Of a stretch of 50,792 nucleotides of DNA, positions 16,424 through 24,758 are shown in pieces. A program made the translations under genes and the position numbers. Within the stretch, counting starts at the first letter, position 1. Each line of letters opens with the position of its first letter. Below the pieces are notes generated by a model, which did not search any database, had not been told where the DNA came from, and was given only the letters and a program-made list of their open reading frames with translations. The stretch comes from Streptomyces boluensis (GTDB lineage Bacteria > Actinomycetota > Actinomycetes > Streptomycetales > Streptomycetaceae), in contig NZ_JAAAHS010000010.1 of the NCBI RefSeq assembly GCF_009908195.1, positions 1-50,792 on the forward strand, in the 5' to 3' direction.

Positions 16424-17844
16424 CCTCCGCCGTCATCGTCGGCGGCGGGCCCAACGGGCTCGCCGCCGCGGCCCTCCTCGCCAAGGCAGGGCTCGAAGTC
16501 ACCCTCCTGGAGGCCGCCGACGAGATCGGCGGCGGCACCCGCAGCCACGAGGCGATCGTGCCCGGCCTGCTGCACGACCACTGCTCGGCCATCCACCCCA
16601 TGGCCGTCACCTCACCGGCACTCCGCTCGCTCGACCTCCAACAGCACGGGCTGCGCTGGAAGTTGGCGGACGTCGACTGCGTACACCCCCTGGACGACGG
16701 GAGCGCCGGCGTACTCCTGCGCTCCGTCGAGGACACCGCCCGCATGCTCGGCGCCGACGGCAACCGCTACCGGCGCCTGCTCGAACCCTCGGTCAGCCGC
16801 TGGGACGCGCTGAGCGAGGACGTGATGGGCCCTCTGCTGCGCATCCCCTCCCACCCGTTGCTCCTCGCGCGCTTCGGTCTGCCCACCACGCTGCCCGCCG
16901 GCCTCCTCGCCCGCTTCTTCTCCACGCCCCAGGCGCAGGCCTTGTGGGCGGGCGTCGCGGCGCACTCCTTCCGGCCGCTGTCCCACCCGCTGTCCTCGGC
17001 CGTCGGCCTCGGCATCCTCACCGCCGGTCACGCCGCCGGCTGGGCCGTCGCCGAGGGCGGCTCGCAGGCCATCGCCCGCAGCCTGGAACATGTGCTCCGC
17101 GCACATGGAGGCCGGGTGCACACCGGTGTCCGCATCACCCACCACGCGCAGATCCCGCCCGCCGACGTCACGCTCCTCGACCTCGACCCGGCACAGATCG
17201 CCCACATCTACCAGGACCGGCTGCCCGGCCGCGTGCGTCGGGCCTACGGGCGCTTCCGCCGAGGTCCCGCCGCCTTCAAGGTGGACCTGGCGGTCGAGCA
17301 GGGCGTGCCCTGGACGAGCGAACCCGCCCGGCGGGCCGGCACCGTGCACCTCGGCGGCACTCTCGCCGAGGTCGCACAAGCGGAACGGGACGTGAACAAC
17401 GGGCGCATGCCGGAACGCCCCTTCGTCCTCGTCGGCCAGCAGTACCTGGCCGACCCCACCCGGTCCGTCGGCGACGTCCACCCGGTCTGGGCCTACGCCC
17501 ACGTCCCGCACGGATACGGCGGCGACGTGACCGCAGCCGTCATCGACCAGCTCGAACGCTTCGCCCCCGGCACCCGGGACCGAATCATCGGCACGCACAC
17601 CACCACACCGGCCGAATTCGCCGCCACCAACCCCAACTTCGCCGGCGGCGACATCCTCACCGGAGCCAAGACCGTCCCCCAACTCGTCCTGGGCGCACGC
17701 CCCACGCTCGACCCCTACTCCACCGCGCTCCCCGGCGTCTTCTGCTGCTCCGCCGCCACCCCACCGGGCCCCGGCGCGCACGGAATGTGCGGCGCCGGAG
17801 CAGCGGCCTCAGCGCTACGCCACCTCCGCCTCGCATCACGCTGA
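16420..17844 (+). CDS. FAD/NAD(P)-dependent oxidoreductase, phytoene-desaturase-like
   Basis: 474 residues, beginning with a Rossmann dinucleotide site (VIVGGGPNGLAAAALLAKAG, then LEVTLLEAADEIGGGTRS), the usual start of the phytoene desaturase/amine oxidase-like group. The C-terminus has the matching FAD-binding segment (PGVFCCSAATPPGPGAHGMC, then GAGAAASAL). Length fits the family. ATGA overlap with the DUF3556 gene implies translational coupling. Enzymes of this group desaturate, isomerise or saturate polyene and lipid substrates; with an acyl-CoA synthetase in the operon, a CoA- or membrane-bound lipid is a plausible substrate (inference). No carotenoid synthesis genes lie nearby. Confidence 0.87.
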   Translation: MTSAVIVGGGPNGLAAAALLAKAGLEVTLLEAADEIGGGTRSHEAIVPGLLHDHCSAIHPMAVTSPALRSLDLQQHGLRWKLADVDCVHPLDDGSAGVLLRSVEDTARMLGADGNRYRRLLEPSVSRWDALSEDVMGPLLRIPSHPLLLARFGLPTTLPAGLLARFFSTPQAQALWAGVAAHSFRPLSHPLSSAVGLGILTAGHAAGWAVAEGGSQAIARSLEHVLRAHGGRVHTGVRITHHAQIPPADVTLLDLDPAQIAHIYQDRLPGRVRRAYGRFRRGPAAFKVDLAVEQGVPWTSEPARRAGTVHLGGTLAEVAQAERDVNNGRMPERPFVLVGQQYLADPTRSVGDVHPVWAYAHVPHGYGGDVTAAVIDQLERFAPGTRDRIIGTHTTTPAEFAATNPNFAGGDILTGAKTVPQLVLGARPTLDPYSTALPGVFCCSAATPPGPGAHGMCGAGAAASALRHLRLASR

Positions 17845-17927
17845 TGTGCTCACCGCCCTGCACGCCTACGCCTACGCCCGCGCGGTCACGGCCCACGACC
17901 TCGACCTTGCCGGCCATGCCTGAGGCG

Positions 17928-18542
17928 TTACGTGCGTGAAGCGTCGGCGTCCGATGGGCCGGGTGCCGCTCCGAGCATCCGCCAGACGCGGCGGACCTGG
18001 TCCGCCATGTCGATGCCGGGGTCGCTCAGCCACTGCAGTTGGATGCCGTCGGCCGCCGCGACGAGGGCTGAGGCGGTGAAGTGCGGGTCGAGCCCGGGGT
18101 TCACCCGGCCGGCCCGCTGCTCGGCCGCGAGGTGCTCGGCGATCGTGGCCCGCAGCAGGGCGAAGCGTTCCCTGAAGTACGTGTGGGCCGGGTGTGCGGG
18201 GTCGGTCGAGGCCGCGGCAAGGGTGACGTAGAGGCGTACGCGGGCGGAGTTGGCGGCGTTCACCGTCAGGGCGCGGGCCAGGAACTCGCCCGGATCGCGC
18301 ACGGCCTCCGGGTCGTGGAAGCGTGCCGCGGCCGCGCGGTCGTTGGCGCGCAGGACCTCGGTCAGCAGATGGTCCTTGGACGCGAAGTAGTGCATCAGGC
18401 CGGTCAGGCTGATGTCGCTCTCCTTGGCGACCATCCGCAGCGTGGTGTTCCGCTCGCCCTCGCGGCCGAAGATCTCAAGGGTGACCTTGAGGATCTCCTC
18501 CCGCTTGGCGACCCCCTTGGGGTAGGAGCTTCTGGCTTTCAC
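17928..18542 (-). CDS. TetR-family transcriptional repressor
   Basis: 204 residues from a GTG at 18542. The N-terminal helix-turn-helix is typical: KREEILKVTLEIFGREGERN, then TTLRMVAKESDISLTGLMHY followed by FASKDHLL. The ligand-binding C-terminal part (about 80-195) is all-helical. It is transcribed away from the GH3 beta-glucosidase, and a perfect 10-1-10 palindrome lies in between, so it most likely represses itself and the glucosidase until a glycoside or aglycone binds (inference). Confidence 0.9.
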   Translation of the reverse strand: MKARSSYPKGVAKREEILKVTLEIFGREGERNTTLRMVAKESDISLTGLMHYFASKDHLLTEVLRANDRAAAARFHDPEAVRDPGEFLARALTVNAANSARVRLYVTLAAASTDPAHPAHTYFRERFALLRATIAEHLAAEQRAGRVNPGLDPHFTASALVAAADGIQLQWLSDPGIDMADQVRRVWRMLGAAPGPSDADASRT

Positions 18543-18583
18543 GCGGCCACCCTATTCGGCCCTCATTCCGCCTGCGCAAACCC

Positions 18584-18614
18584 TTGCCCGCAAAAACAGT
18601 ACGCCGTACTGTTT
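18584..18614. promoter_or_regulatory. palindromic TetR operator overlapping a promoter
   Basis: AAACAGTACG (18594-18603), one C, then CGTACTGTTT (18605-18614) form a perfect inverted repeat of the size typical for TetR-family operators. A plausible rightward promoter overlaps it: TTGCCC at 18584-18589, a 17-base spacer and TACTGT at 18607-18612. Repressor binding would cover the -10 box. Confidence 0.8.
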
Positions 18615-18666
18615 CTCGCCAGTCGCAGGTGCGGCCCAGTGCGGCCCACCGGAAGAAGGTCTCCTC

Positions 18667-18819
18667 ATGGCGTGCATCGGCCCCGCCAACCCCGGCATCG
18701 CCCTCGTACGGGGAGCCGTCCCCGGCACCTTCCTCGCCCTCTCTCAAGTGCTGCCGTCCGAGCGGTCGTTCGCCCGCGACCTCGGCGTCGTGAACGTCGC
18801 AGGGGCCGCCCTGCCGCAG
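18667..18819 (+). pseudogene. remnant of an MFS transporter (C-terminal segment)
   Basis: A 51-residue stretch reading GTFLALSQVLPSERSFARDL, then GVVNVAGAALPQ, corresponds to the loop-and-helix near the C-terminus of sugar-type MFS transporters (consensus near QVLPxxxxxxxDLGVxNIAxxxPQ). The rest of a protein of about 400 residues is missing on both sides, so an internal deletion has left only this piece between the TetR operator and the GH3 gene. The frame runs on to a TGA at 18901-18903 but loses MFS character after 18819. Confidence 0.65.
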
Positions 18820-18899
18820 GAAGGGAGTCCGGTGACCACGGCCGTCCACCGCATCCCTCGCACCGTGTATCAACCCGCACCACACTCCAAGGAGACGGC

Positions 18900-21257
18900 A
18901 TGAACAACCCGAATCAGTCGACAGAGACGCCCGCCGAGACGGTGGCCCGGCTGAGCCTCGCCGAGAAGGCCGGCCTGACCACAGGAGCGGGCTGGTGGCA
19001 CAGCACCTCGCTTCCCGACGCCGGGATCCCGGAGTTCCGCCTCTCGGACGGCCCCCACGGGCTGCGGCTGCAGAACGACACCCGGGTCGACCACCTGGGT
19101 ATCAACGGCAGCGCGCCGGCCACCTGCTTCCCGCCGGCCGTCACCCTGGCCTGCACGTGGGACGCCGACCTTGCGGGGCGGGTCGGCGACGCGCTGGCCC
19201 GCGAGTGCCTCGCACACGGCGTGCACGTGCTGCTCGGCCCCGGCGTCAACATCAAGCGCAGCCCGCTGTGCGGGCGCAACTTCGAGTATTTCTCCGAAGA
19301 CCCGCTGCTCAGTGGGGTGTTGGGAGCGGCCTGGGTCAACGGACTACAGGCGCGGGGCGTCGGGGCCTCGGTCAAGCACTTCGCCGCGAACAACCAGGAG
19401 ACCGGCCGCATGTCGGTCAGCGCGGACATCGACGTACGGGCCCTGCGCGAGATCTATCTGCCGGCCTTCCGCCGCGTGGTGACAGAGGCCGCGCCCTGGA
19501 CGGTCATGTGCTCCTACAACCGGGTCAACGGCGTGCACGCGTCGGAGAATCCGTGGCTTCTGACGGACCTCCTGCGAGGTGAGTGGGGGTACGACGGCGT
19601 GGTCGTCTCCGACTGGGGAGCCGTCGTCGACCGGGCGCGGGCCCTCGCCGCCGGGCTCGACCTGGAGATGCCGTCCTCGTCCGGCGTCGGCCCCGCGAGG
19701 GCCGTCGCGGCGGTGGAATCCGGTGAACTCCCCGAGGAAGCAGTGGACCGCAGCGCCGCTCGGGTCGTGGCGCTCGCGCGCAAGGCGGCCGCGCACGCGC
19801 GCCCCGACGCCGCCTTCGACCCGGCCGCCCACCACGACCTGGCCCGCGAGGTCGCCACGCGCGGGGCGGTCCTGCTCAAGAACGACGGCCTCAAGAACGA
19901 CGGCGCGCTTCTCCCGCTGGATCCCGCCGCGCCCCAACGCATCGCGGTCATCGGTGAGTTCGCGCGCACGCCCCGCTACCAGGGCGAGGGCAGCTCACGC
20001 GTGACCCCGACCCGGCTCGACTCCGCACTGGACTCGGTCATCGAGGCCGCGCCCGCGGCAGACATCACCTTCGCTCCCGGCTTCCCCGTCGACGCTCCGG
20101 ACGCCGACGCGGACGCGCTGCATGAGGAGGCCGTCCGTACGGCCGCGGGTGCGGACGTCGCCGTACTCTTCCTCGGTCTGCCGCCGAGCTTCGAGTCCGA
20201 GGGCTATGACCGCGAGCACATCGAACTCCCCGCCGAGCAGACCCGGTTGCTCGCCGCCGTCACCGCGGTGAACCCGAACACCGTCGTGGTCCTCGCCAAC
20301 GGTGGCGTGGTCCGCCTTGCCGGGTGGATCGACGACGTACCGGCCGTCCTGGAGGGCTGGCTGCTCGGTCAGGCCGGCGGCTCGGCCACCGCCGACCTGT
20401 TGTTCGGCCGGGCGAACCCGTCGGGGCGCCTCGCGGAGACGATCCCGCTGCGGCTCGCCGACACCCCGGCGTACCTGGCCTGGCCCGGCGAGAACGGTCA
20501 TGTCACGTACAGCGAGGGCCTGTTCGTCGGCTACCGCCACTACGACGCCCGCGACATGGCGGTCTCCTTCCCCTTCGGACACGGCCTCTCGTACACCACC
20601 TTCGACTACGCGGACCTGCGGGTGACCTCGGACGCGGGCGGGCTCGACGTGACCGTGGCGGTCACCAACACCGGCGAGCGCACCGGTCACGAGGTCGTGC
20701 AGGTGTACGTGGCCGCGCCGGGGAGGCGGGCCCGGCGTCCCGTACGGGAGTTGAAGGGTTTCGCCACCGTGTGCCTCGCGCCCGGCGAGACCCGGAGCGT
20801 CACCGTCCGCGTCGCCCGCGCCGACCTCGCCCACTTCGACACGGCAGCCGACACCTGGCTCGTCGAGGACGCCGACCACCGCATCGACGTCGGGGCCTCC
20901 AGCCGGGACATCCGGCTGAGCGCGACGGTCCCGGTCAAGGGCGATGCCTACGCCGAGCAGCCGGACGCCGACTCGACCGTCGAGGTGTGGCTCGCCCACC
21001 CTGTGGGCGGCCCGGCCATGGAAGCACTGCTGCGCCGAATCCAGCAGTCCATGGGCGACGCCTACCCCGAGGAGGGCAGCCCCCGTCAGCGCATGGTGGC
21101 CAACATGCGCCTCAGCCAGCTCGCCGGGCTCCCGATCGTTCCCCTCGGCTTCGACGACGTACACGAGCTGGTCGAGACGGTGCGGTCGGCCGAGGGCGCA
21201 GGGAGGCAGGAGGGCGCCGGGGGACAGGAGGACACCGGGGGTGAGGAGGGCGCCTGA
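18900..21257 (+). CDS. GH3 family beta-glucosidase
   Basis: 785 residues; ATG at 18900 with AAGGAGA just upstream. GH3 landmarks run in order: DGPHGLR, LLGPGVNIKRSPLCGRNFEY, VKHFAANNQE (KH motif), MCSYNRVNG and VVSDWGAV, whose Asp238 is the expected nucleophile. A second alpha/beta sandwich domain and a C-terminal fibronectin-III-like domain (VTNTGERTGHEVVQVYV; ELKGFATVCLAPGETRSV) follow. There is no signal peptide, so it acts on imported or internally made glycosides. A 15-bp tandem duplication inserts a second LKNDG at the usual LLKNDGALLPL motif. The C-terminal tail is Gly/Glu-rich. Likely controlled by the divergent TetR protein. Confidence 0.93.
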   Translation: MNNPNQSTETPAETVARLSLAEKAGLTTGAGWWHSTSLPDAGIPEFRLSDGPHGLRLQNDTRVDHLGINGSAPATCFPPAVTLACTWDADLAGRVGDALARECLAHGVHVLLGPGVNIKRSPLCGRNFEYFSEDPLLSGVLGAAWVNGLQARGVGASVKHFAANNQETGRMSVSADIDVRALREIYLPAFRRVVTEAAPWTVMCSYNRVNGVHASENPWLLTDLLRGEWGYDGVVVSDWGAVVDRARALAAGLDLEMPSSSGVGPARAVAAVESGELPEEAVDRSAARVVALARKAAAHARPDAAFDPAAHHDLAREVATRGAVLLKNDGLKNDGALLPLDPAAPQRIAVIGEFARTPRYQGEGSSRVTPTRLDSALDSVIEAAPAADITFAPGFPVDAPDADADALHEEAVRTAAGADVAVLFLGLPPSFESEGYDREHIELPAEQTRLLAAVTAVNPNTVVVLANGGVVRLAGWIDDVPAVLEGWLLGQAGGSATADLLFGRANPSGRLAETIPLRLADTPAYLAWPGENGHVTYSEGLFVGYRHYDARDMAVSFPFGHGLSYTTFDYADLRVTSDAGGLDVTVAVTNTGERTGHEVVQVYVAAPGRRARRPVRELKGFATVCLAPGETRSVTVRVARADLAHFDTAADTWLVEDADHRIDVGASSRDIRLSATVPVKGDAYAEQPDADSTVEVWLAHPVGGPAMEALLRRIQQSMGDAYPEEGSPRQRMVANMRLSQLAGLPIVPLGFDDVHELVETVRSAEGAGRQEGAGGQEDTGGEEGA
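19875..19904 (+). repeat. 15-bp perfect tandem duplication inside GH3 gene
   Basis: CTCAAGAACGACGGC occurs twice in succession (19875-19889, 19890-19904). It duplicates LKNDG within a conserved family motif without breaking the frame. Confidence 0.95.
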
Positions 21258-21262
21258 CCCAC

Positions 21263-21295
21263 GGCGTCACCCCTCACATGGCGTCACCCCTCACA
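21263..21295. repeat. 16-bp direct repeat at the convergent GH3/FGE gene ends
   Basis: GGCGTCACCCCTCACA is present at 21263-21278 and again at 21280-21295, separated by one base. The second copy contains the stop codon of the minus-strand FGE gene. Confidence 0.95.
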
Positions 21296-22205
21296 CAGCG
21301 ACCGTCCGGAACCCGCAGTTTCCGCTGCTGGAGGCGGGGGTGTTGGCCGAGCGGGCGGACACGCGGTAGCGGTGGCAGTAGGTGTGGTGGCACAGGTAGG
21401 AGCCGCCCCGCATGACACGTCGCTCGCCGCTCCGCGGCCCCTCGGGATCGGCTGCGGGGGAGTGGGCGTAGTAGTCGGGGGCGAACCAGTCCGCGCACCA
21501 CTCCCACACGTTCCCGGCGACCTCGTACAGGCCGAGGCCGTTGGGCGGGTACGAGCGCACCGGGGCGGTCGCCAGCCAGCCGTCCGCGCCGGTGTTGGCG
21601 TACGGGAAGCGGCCCTGCCAGATGTTGCACAACCACCGTCCATCGGGGGTGAGTTCGTCGCCCCAGGCGAAGCGGCGGCCTGCGAGTCCGCCGCGGGCCG
21701 CGTACTCCCACTCCGCCTCGGTCGGCAGGCGGCGGCCCGCCCACGTGCAGTACGCCAGGGCGTCGTCCCACGCCACGTGCACCACCGGGTGGTCCAACTC
21801 GGCGGTGGACAGCGGGCCGTGGGGGCGGCGCCAGTCGGCGCCCCGGACGTCGAGCCACCAGGGGGCGGCCGGGTCGTTCCCGGTGATGTCGGCCCGCTCG
21901 GCGGCGACGGCCAGGTGGAACACGGCGGAGCTGCCCTCCCGTTCGGCGACGGTCACCCACGACGTGTCGTCGACGAAGGCCCGGAACATCGCCACGGTCA
22001 CCGTCGTGGCGTCGATGGCGAACGGGGTGACGCGTACCGCGTGCACGGGCTGTTCGCCATCCGCCGGGTAGCCCTCGGCGAAGGCGTCGCCCATCAGGAA
22101 CTCGCCCCCGGGGAGCGGGACTTGGTCGTGCGCGGGTGGCACGCGGGCCGGCGTGGGGAGCGGTCCTGTGGAGCAGATCCGGGTTTCCGGTACGCAACAT
22201 CCCAT
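21291..22205 (-). CDS. formylglycine-generating enzyme (FGE/SUMF1-type)
   Basis: 304 residues from the ATG at 22205, chosen because GGAG (22216-22213) lies 6 bases upstream; an ATG at 22217 lacks such a site. It converts the cysteine of a sulfatase CxPxR motif to formylglycine using oxygen and copper. Family signatures are strong: VPLPGGEFLMG near the start, RLPTEAEWEYAARGG, NVWEWCADWF, and the C-terminal YLCHHTYCHRYRVSARSANT, then GNCGFR. The two copper-binding cysteines are present with correct spacing (Cys272 and Cys277 with this start). It is divergent from a PadR-sulfatase operon whose sulfatase carries the target motif. No signal peptide, so it works in the cytoplasm. Confidence 0.93.
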   Translation of the reverse strand: MGCCVPETRICSTGPLPTPARVPPAHDQVPLPGGEFLMGDAFAEGYPADGEQPVHAVRVTPFAIDATTVTVAMFRAFVDDTSWVTVAEREGSSAVFHLAVAAERADITGNDPAAPWWLDVRGADWRRPHGPLSTAELDHPVVHVAWDDALAYCTWAGRRLPTEAEWEYAARGGLAGRRFAWGDELTPDGRWLCNIWQGRFPYANTGADGWLATAPVRSYPPNGLGLYEVAGNVWEWCADWFAPDYYAHSPAADPEGPRSGERRVMRGGSYLCHHTYCHRYRVSARSANTPASSSGNCGFRTVAV

Positions 22206-22253
22206 TGACGTCTCCATGACGTGGCTATATGAATTCTCATCTAGGTGAAACTG

Positions 22254-22298
22254 CACATAGCAATGTCGCACACAGCAATGTGGCACACAGCTTCCGCA
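22254..22298. promoter_or_regulatory. three 15-bp direct repeats in the FGE-PadR divergent region, candidate PadR sites
   Basis: CACATAGCAATGTCG, CACACAGCAATGTGG and a half-matching CACACAGCTTCCGCA follow head to tail at 22254, 22269 and 22284. The first contains ACAT-4 bases-ATGT, the kind of split palindrome bound by PadR proteins. They end 17 bases before the PadR GTG. Confidence 0.55.
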
Positions 22299-22315
22299 CA
22301 AGGGAGTCCACGTCC

Positions 22316-22885
22316 GTGAAGTTCGAGTACGTCCTGCTCGGCCTGCTGGCCCGTCGCCCGTACAGCGGGTACGACCTGCGCAAGTGGCTTGAAGTCGAAG
22401 GGCAGTTCCTGTGGGCGCGAGCCCATCACAGCCAGATCTACCGGAAGCTCGGGCAGATGGAGGCCGACGGCTGGATCCGGCACGAGGTCGACGCGCGGGA
22501 GGGCCGTCCGGACGCCAAGGTGTACCGGCTCACGCCGCGCGGGCGCGAGGTCCTCCTGGAATGGGTGCGCTCGCCCTACGAGCCGCCCAGCCGCTTCCAG
22601 GAGATCGACTTCCTCGCGCGGTTCAGCGTCGCGGCGCCGCTCGACCGGGACGCCGCGATCCGGATCGTCGAGACCGAACTCGACCACCGCCGCGCGCAGA
22701 TCGCCAGGAACCGCCACCGCGACCGCACCCTGCACTACGACGACCCGCTGCCCGAGCTCGACCAGGACCTGGACGCGCAGGTGCACCAAACCCTCCACCA
22801 ACTCGGCGCGGCCGCCATGGACCGCTGGGTCGCCTGGCTTGAGCGGACCCTGCGCAACCTGACCGAAGGGAAAGCCGTCCAATGA
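22316..22885 (+). CDS. PadR-family transcriptional regulator (sulfatase operon)
   Basis: 189 residues from a GTG at 22316 with AAGGGAG upstream. The winged-helix domain begins at once (KFEYVLLGLLARRPYSGYDL) and continues with SQIYRKLGQMEADGWIRHEV, then KVYRLTPRGREVLLEWV. A C-terminal helical region of about 90 residues (vanillate-operon-like PadR subtype) should dimerise. Its stop overlaps the sulfatase start (ATGA). It probably represses its own operon and the divergent FGE gene through the repeats upstream (inference). Confidence 0.9.
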   Translation: MKFEYVLLGLLARRPYSGYDLRKWLEVEGQFLWARAHHSQIYRKLGQMEADGWIRHEVDAREGRPDAKVYRLTPRGREVLLEWVRSPYEPPSRFQEIDFLARFSVAAPLDRDAAIRIVETELDHRRAQIARNRHRDRTLHYDDPLPELDQDLDAQVHQTLHQLGAAAMDRWVAWLERTLRNLTEGKAVQ

Positions 22886-24645
22886 GGGCGATCATGGTGA
22901 TGTTCGACAGCCTCAACCGGCACCTGCTGCCGCCGTATGGAGGCGACTGGACCCATGCCCCGAACTTCGCCCGACTCGCGGAGAAGGCCGTCACCTTCGA
23001 CAACGCGTACGCGGGCTCGATGCCCTGCATGCCGGCCCGCCGCGAACTCCACACCGGGCGCCACAACTTCCTGCACCGCAGCTGGGGACCGCTCGAACCG
23101 TTCGACGACTCCATGCCGGAACTCCTCAAGCAGAACGGCGTGTACACCCATCTCGTCAGCGACCACCCGCACTACTGGGAGGACGGCGGCGCCACCTACC
23201 ACGGCCGCTACAACACCTGGGAGTTCTTCCGAGGCCAGGAGGGCGACCCGTGGAAGGGCCAGGTGGCCGACCCGGAGATACCCGAGGACCTGAAGCGGAT
23301 GCGGTTCGGCTCCTACCGCCAGGACTGGGTGAACCGGCCCCACATGGCGACGGAGGACCGGCACCCGCAGACCCTCACCTTCGACGCGGGCCTCGACTTC
23401 GTACGGACGAACCAGGACGACGACCGGTGGTTCGTGCAGATCGAGACGTTCGACCCGCACGAGCCGTTCTTCAGCCACAAGACCTACAAGGACCTCTATC
23501 CGCACGACTACGAAGGCCCGCACTTCGACTGGCCCGACTACAAGCGCGTGGTCGAGACCGACGGCCAGGTGGAGCACGCGCGCTACGAGTATGCGGCGCT
23601 CCTGTCGATGTGTGACCACTCCCTGGGCCGCGTCCTCGACACCATGGACGAGCTGGACCTGTGGGACGACACGCTCCTGATCGTCAACACCGACCACGGG
23701 CTGCTGCTCGGCGAGAAGGGCTGGTGGGGCAAGAGCGTCCAGCCCTGGTTCAACGAACTCGTCCATCTGCCGCTGTTCGCCTGGGACCCGCGCAACCGCG
23801 CCGCGGGCGAACGGCGTTCGGCGCTGGTGCAGACCGTGGACGTGGCACCGACCCTGCTCGACTTCTTCGGCGTCGACCGTCCCGGCGACATGCAGGGCGC
23901 GCCCCTCCCGGTCGCCGAGGACACCCCGGTGCGCGAGGCGGGCCTGTTCGGCATCCACGGCGGACACGTCAACGTCACGGACGGCCGCTACGTCTACATG
24001 CGGGCGTCGGCCGCACCCGACAACGCGCCCCTGTACGAACACACCCTGATGCCGACCCACATGCGGGGCCGCTTCTCGCCCGCCGAACTCGTCGACCTGG
24101 AACTGGCCGAGCCCTTCGACTTCACCAAGAACATCCGCACCCTTCGGGTACCGGGCCGCACCCTCGTCAACCCGTACCACCACGGCACGCTCCTCTTCGA
24201 CCTGGAGACCGACCCCGACCAGAGCACCCCGCTGCTCGACGACGCCGCCGAACTGCGCATGGCCACCCTGCTGGTGGAGCTGATGCGAGCCAACGACGCT
24301 CCGCCCAGCCAGTACGAACGCCTCGGCCTGCCCACCCGGGGGCCGGTCACGGAGAAGCACCTGCTGGTACGGGCTCAGCGCGACCAGGCCGAGCGGGCCG
24401 CCCAACCGCTGCCCCGCGCCGAGGACTTCCCCGAGGGCCGCCTCTCGCTGCGTACGCCCCTCAAGGCACTGCTCTCCGACCCGGTCGCCGTCGAGGTGGT
24501 GCGTAAACACCTGCCCGGTGTCGCCGACTCCGAGCTGCTCCAGATGATCGGCGCCACACCACTCATCGACGTCGCCGCCATGGCGGGTGCGCTGTTCCCG
24601 CCCCCGAGTCTCCGCCGGGTCGCCGAGGAACTCGCCCAACTCTGA
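22882..24645 (+). CDS. cysteine-type sulfatase
   Basis: 587 residues of the alkaline-phosphatase superfamily. It opens with RAIMVMFDSLNRHLLPPYGG, giving the metal ligand Asp9, and has the sulfatase signature CMPAR at Cys49-Arg53 within SMPCMPARRELHTGR; Cys49 should be oxidised to formylglycine by the FGE encoded next door. Further metal site: NTDHGLLLGEKG. No signal peptide is visible, so it is cytoplasmic and hydrolyses an imported or internally formed sulfate ester. It is translationally coupled to PadR and followed by a strong hairpin, then the MFS and GH1 genes. The sulfated substrate cannot be read from sequence; a sulfated glycoside fits the neighbourhood. Confidence 0.92.
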   Translation: MRAIMVMFDSLNRHLLPPYGGDWTHAPNFARLAEKAVTFDNAYAGSMPCMPARRELHTGRHNFLHRSWGPLEPFDDSMPELLKQNGVYTHLVSDHPHYWEDGGATYHGRYNTWEFFRGQEGDPWKGQVADPEIPEDLKRMRFGSYRQDWVNRPHMATEDRHPQTLTFDAGLDFVRTNQDDDRWFVQIETFDPHEPFFSHKTYKDLYPHDYEGPHFDWPDYKRVVETDGQVEHARYEYAALLSMCDHSLGRVLDTMDELDLWDDTLLIVNTDHGLLLGEKGWWGKSVQPWFNELVHLPLFAWDPRNRAAGERRSALVQTVDVAPTLLDFFGVDRPGDMQGAPLPVAEDTPVREAGLFGIHGGHVNVTDGRYVYMRASAAPDNAPLYEHTLMPTHMRGRFSPAELVDLELAEPFDFTKNIRTLRVPGRTLVNPYHHGTLLFDLETDPDQSTPLLDDAAELRMATLLVELMRANDAPPSQYERLGLPTRGPVTEKHLLVRAQRDQAERAAQPLPRAEDFPEGRLSLRTPLKALLSDPVAVEVVRKHLPGVADSELLQMIGATPLIDVAAMAGALFPPPSLRRVAEELAQL

Positions 24646-24664
24646 GACCGCTGCGGTCAGTTGA

Positions 24665-24696
24665 GCCGGTGACGGGGTTGCCGCCCCGTCACCGGC
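24665..24696 (+). terminator. perfect 13-bp-stem hairpin after the sulfatase gene
   Basis: GCCGGTGACGGGG (24665-24677) pairs perfectly with 24684-24696 across a 6-base loop. It lies 20 bases after the sulfatase stop and 62 bases before the MFS start, so it is a terminator or attenuator that lowers transcription into the MFS-GH1 pair. Confidence 0.8.
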
Positions 24697-24758
24697 GTAC
24701 GCCCTCCCCTTCCCACAGACCTCCCGCGAAGAGAGTCACAGAGAAAAGAGACGGCCTG

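Noticed and set aside
18081..18899. Upstream extension of the GH3 frame through the TetR gene.
   Set aside because: It runs antisense to TetR and through the operator; the GH3 family begins at MNNPNQ, with AAGGAG directly before it.
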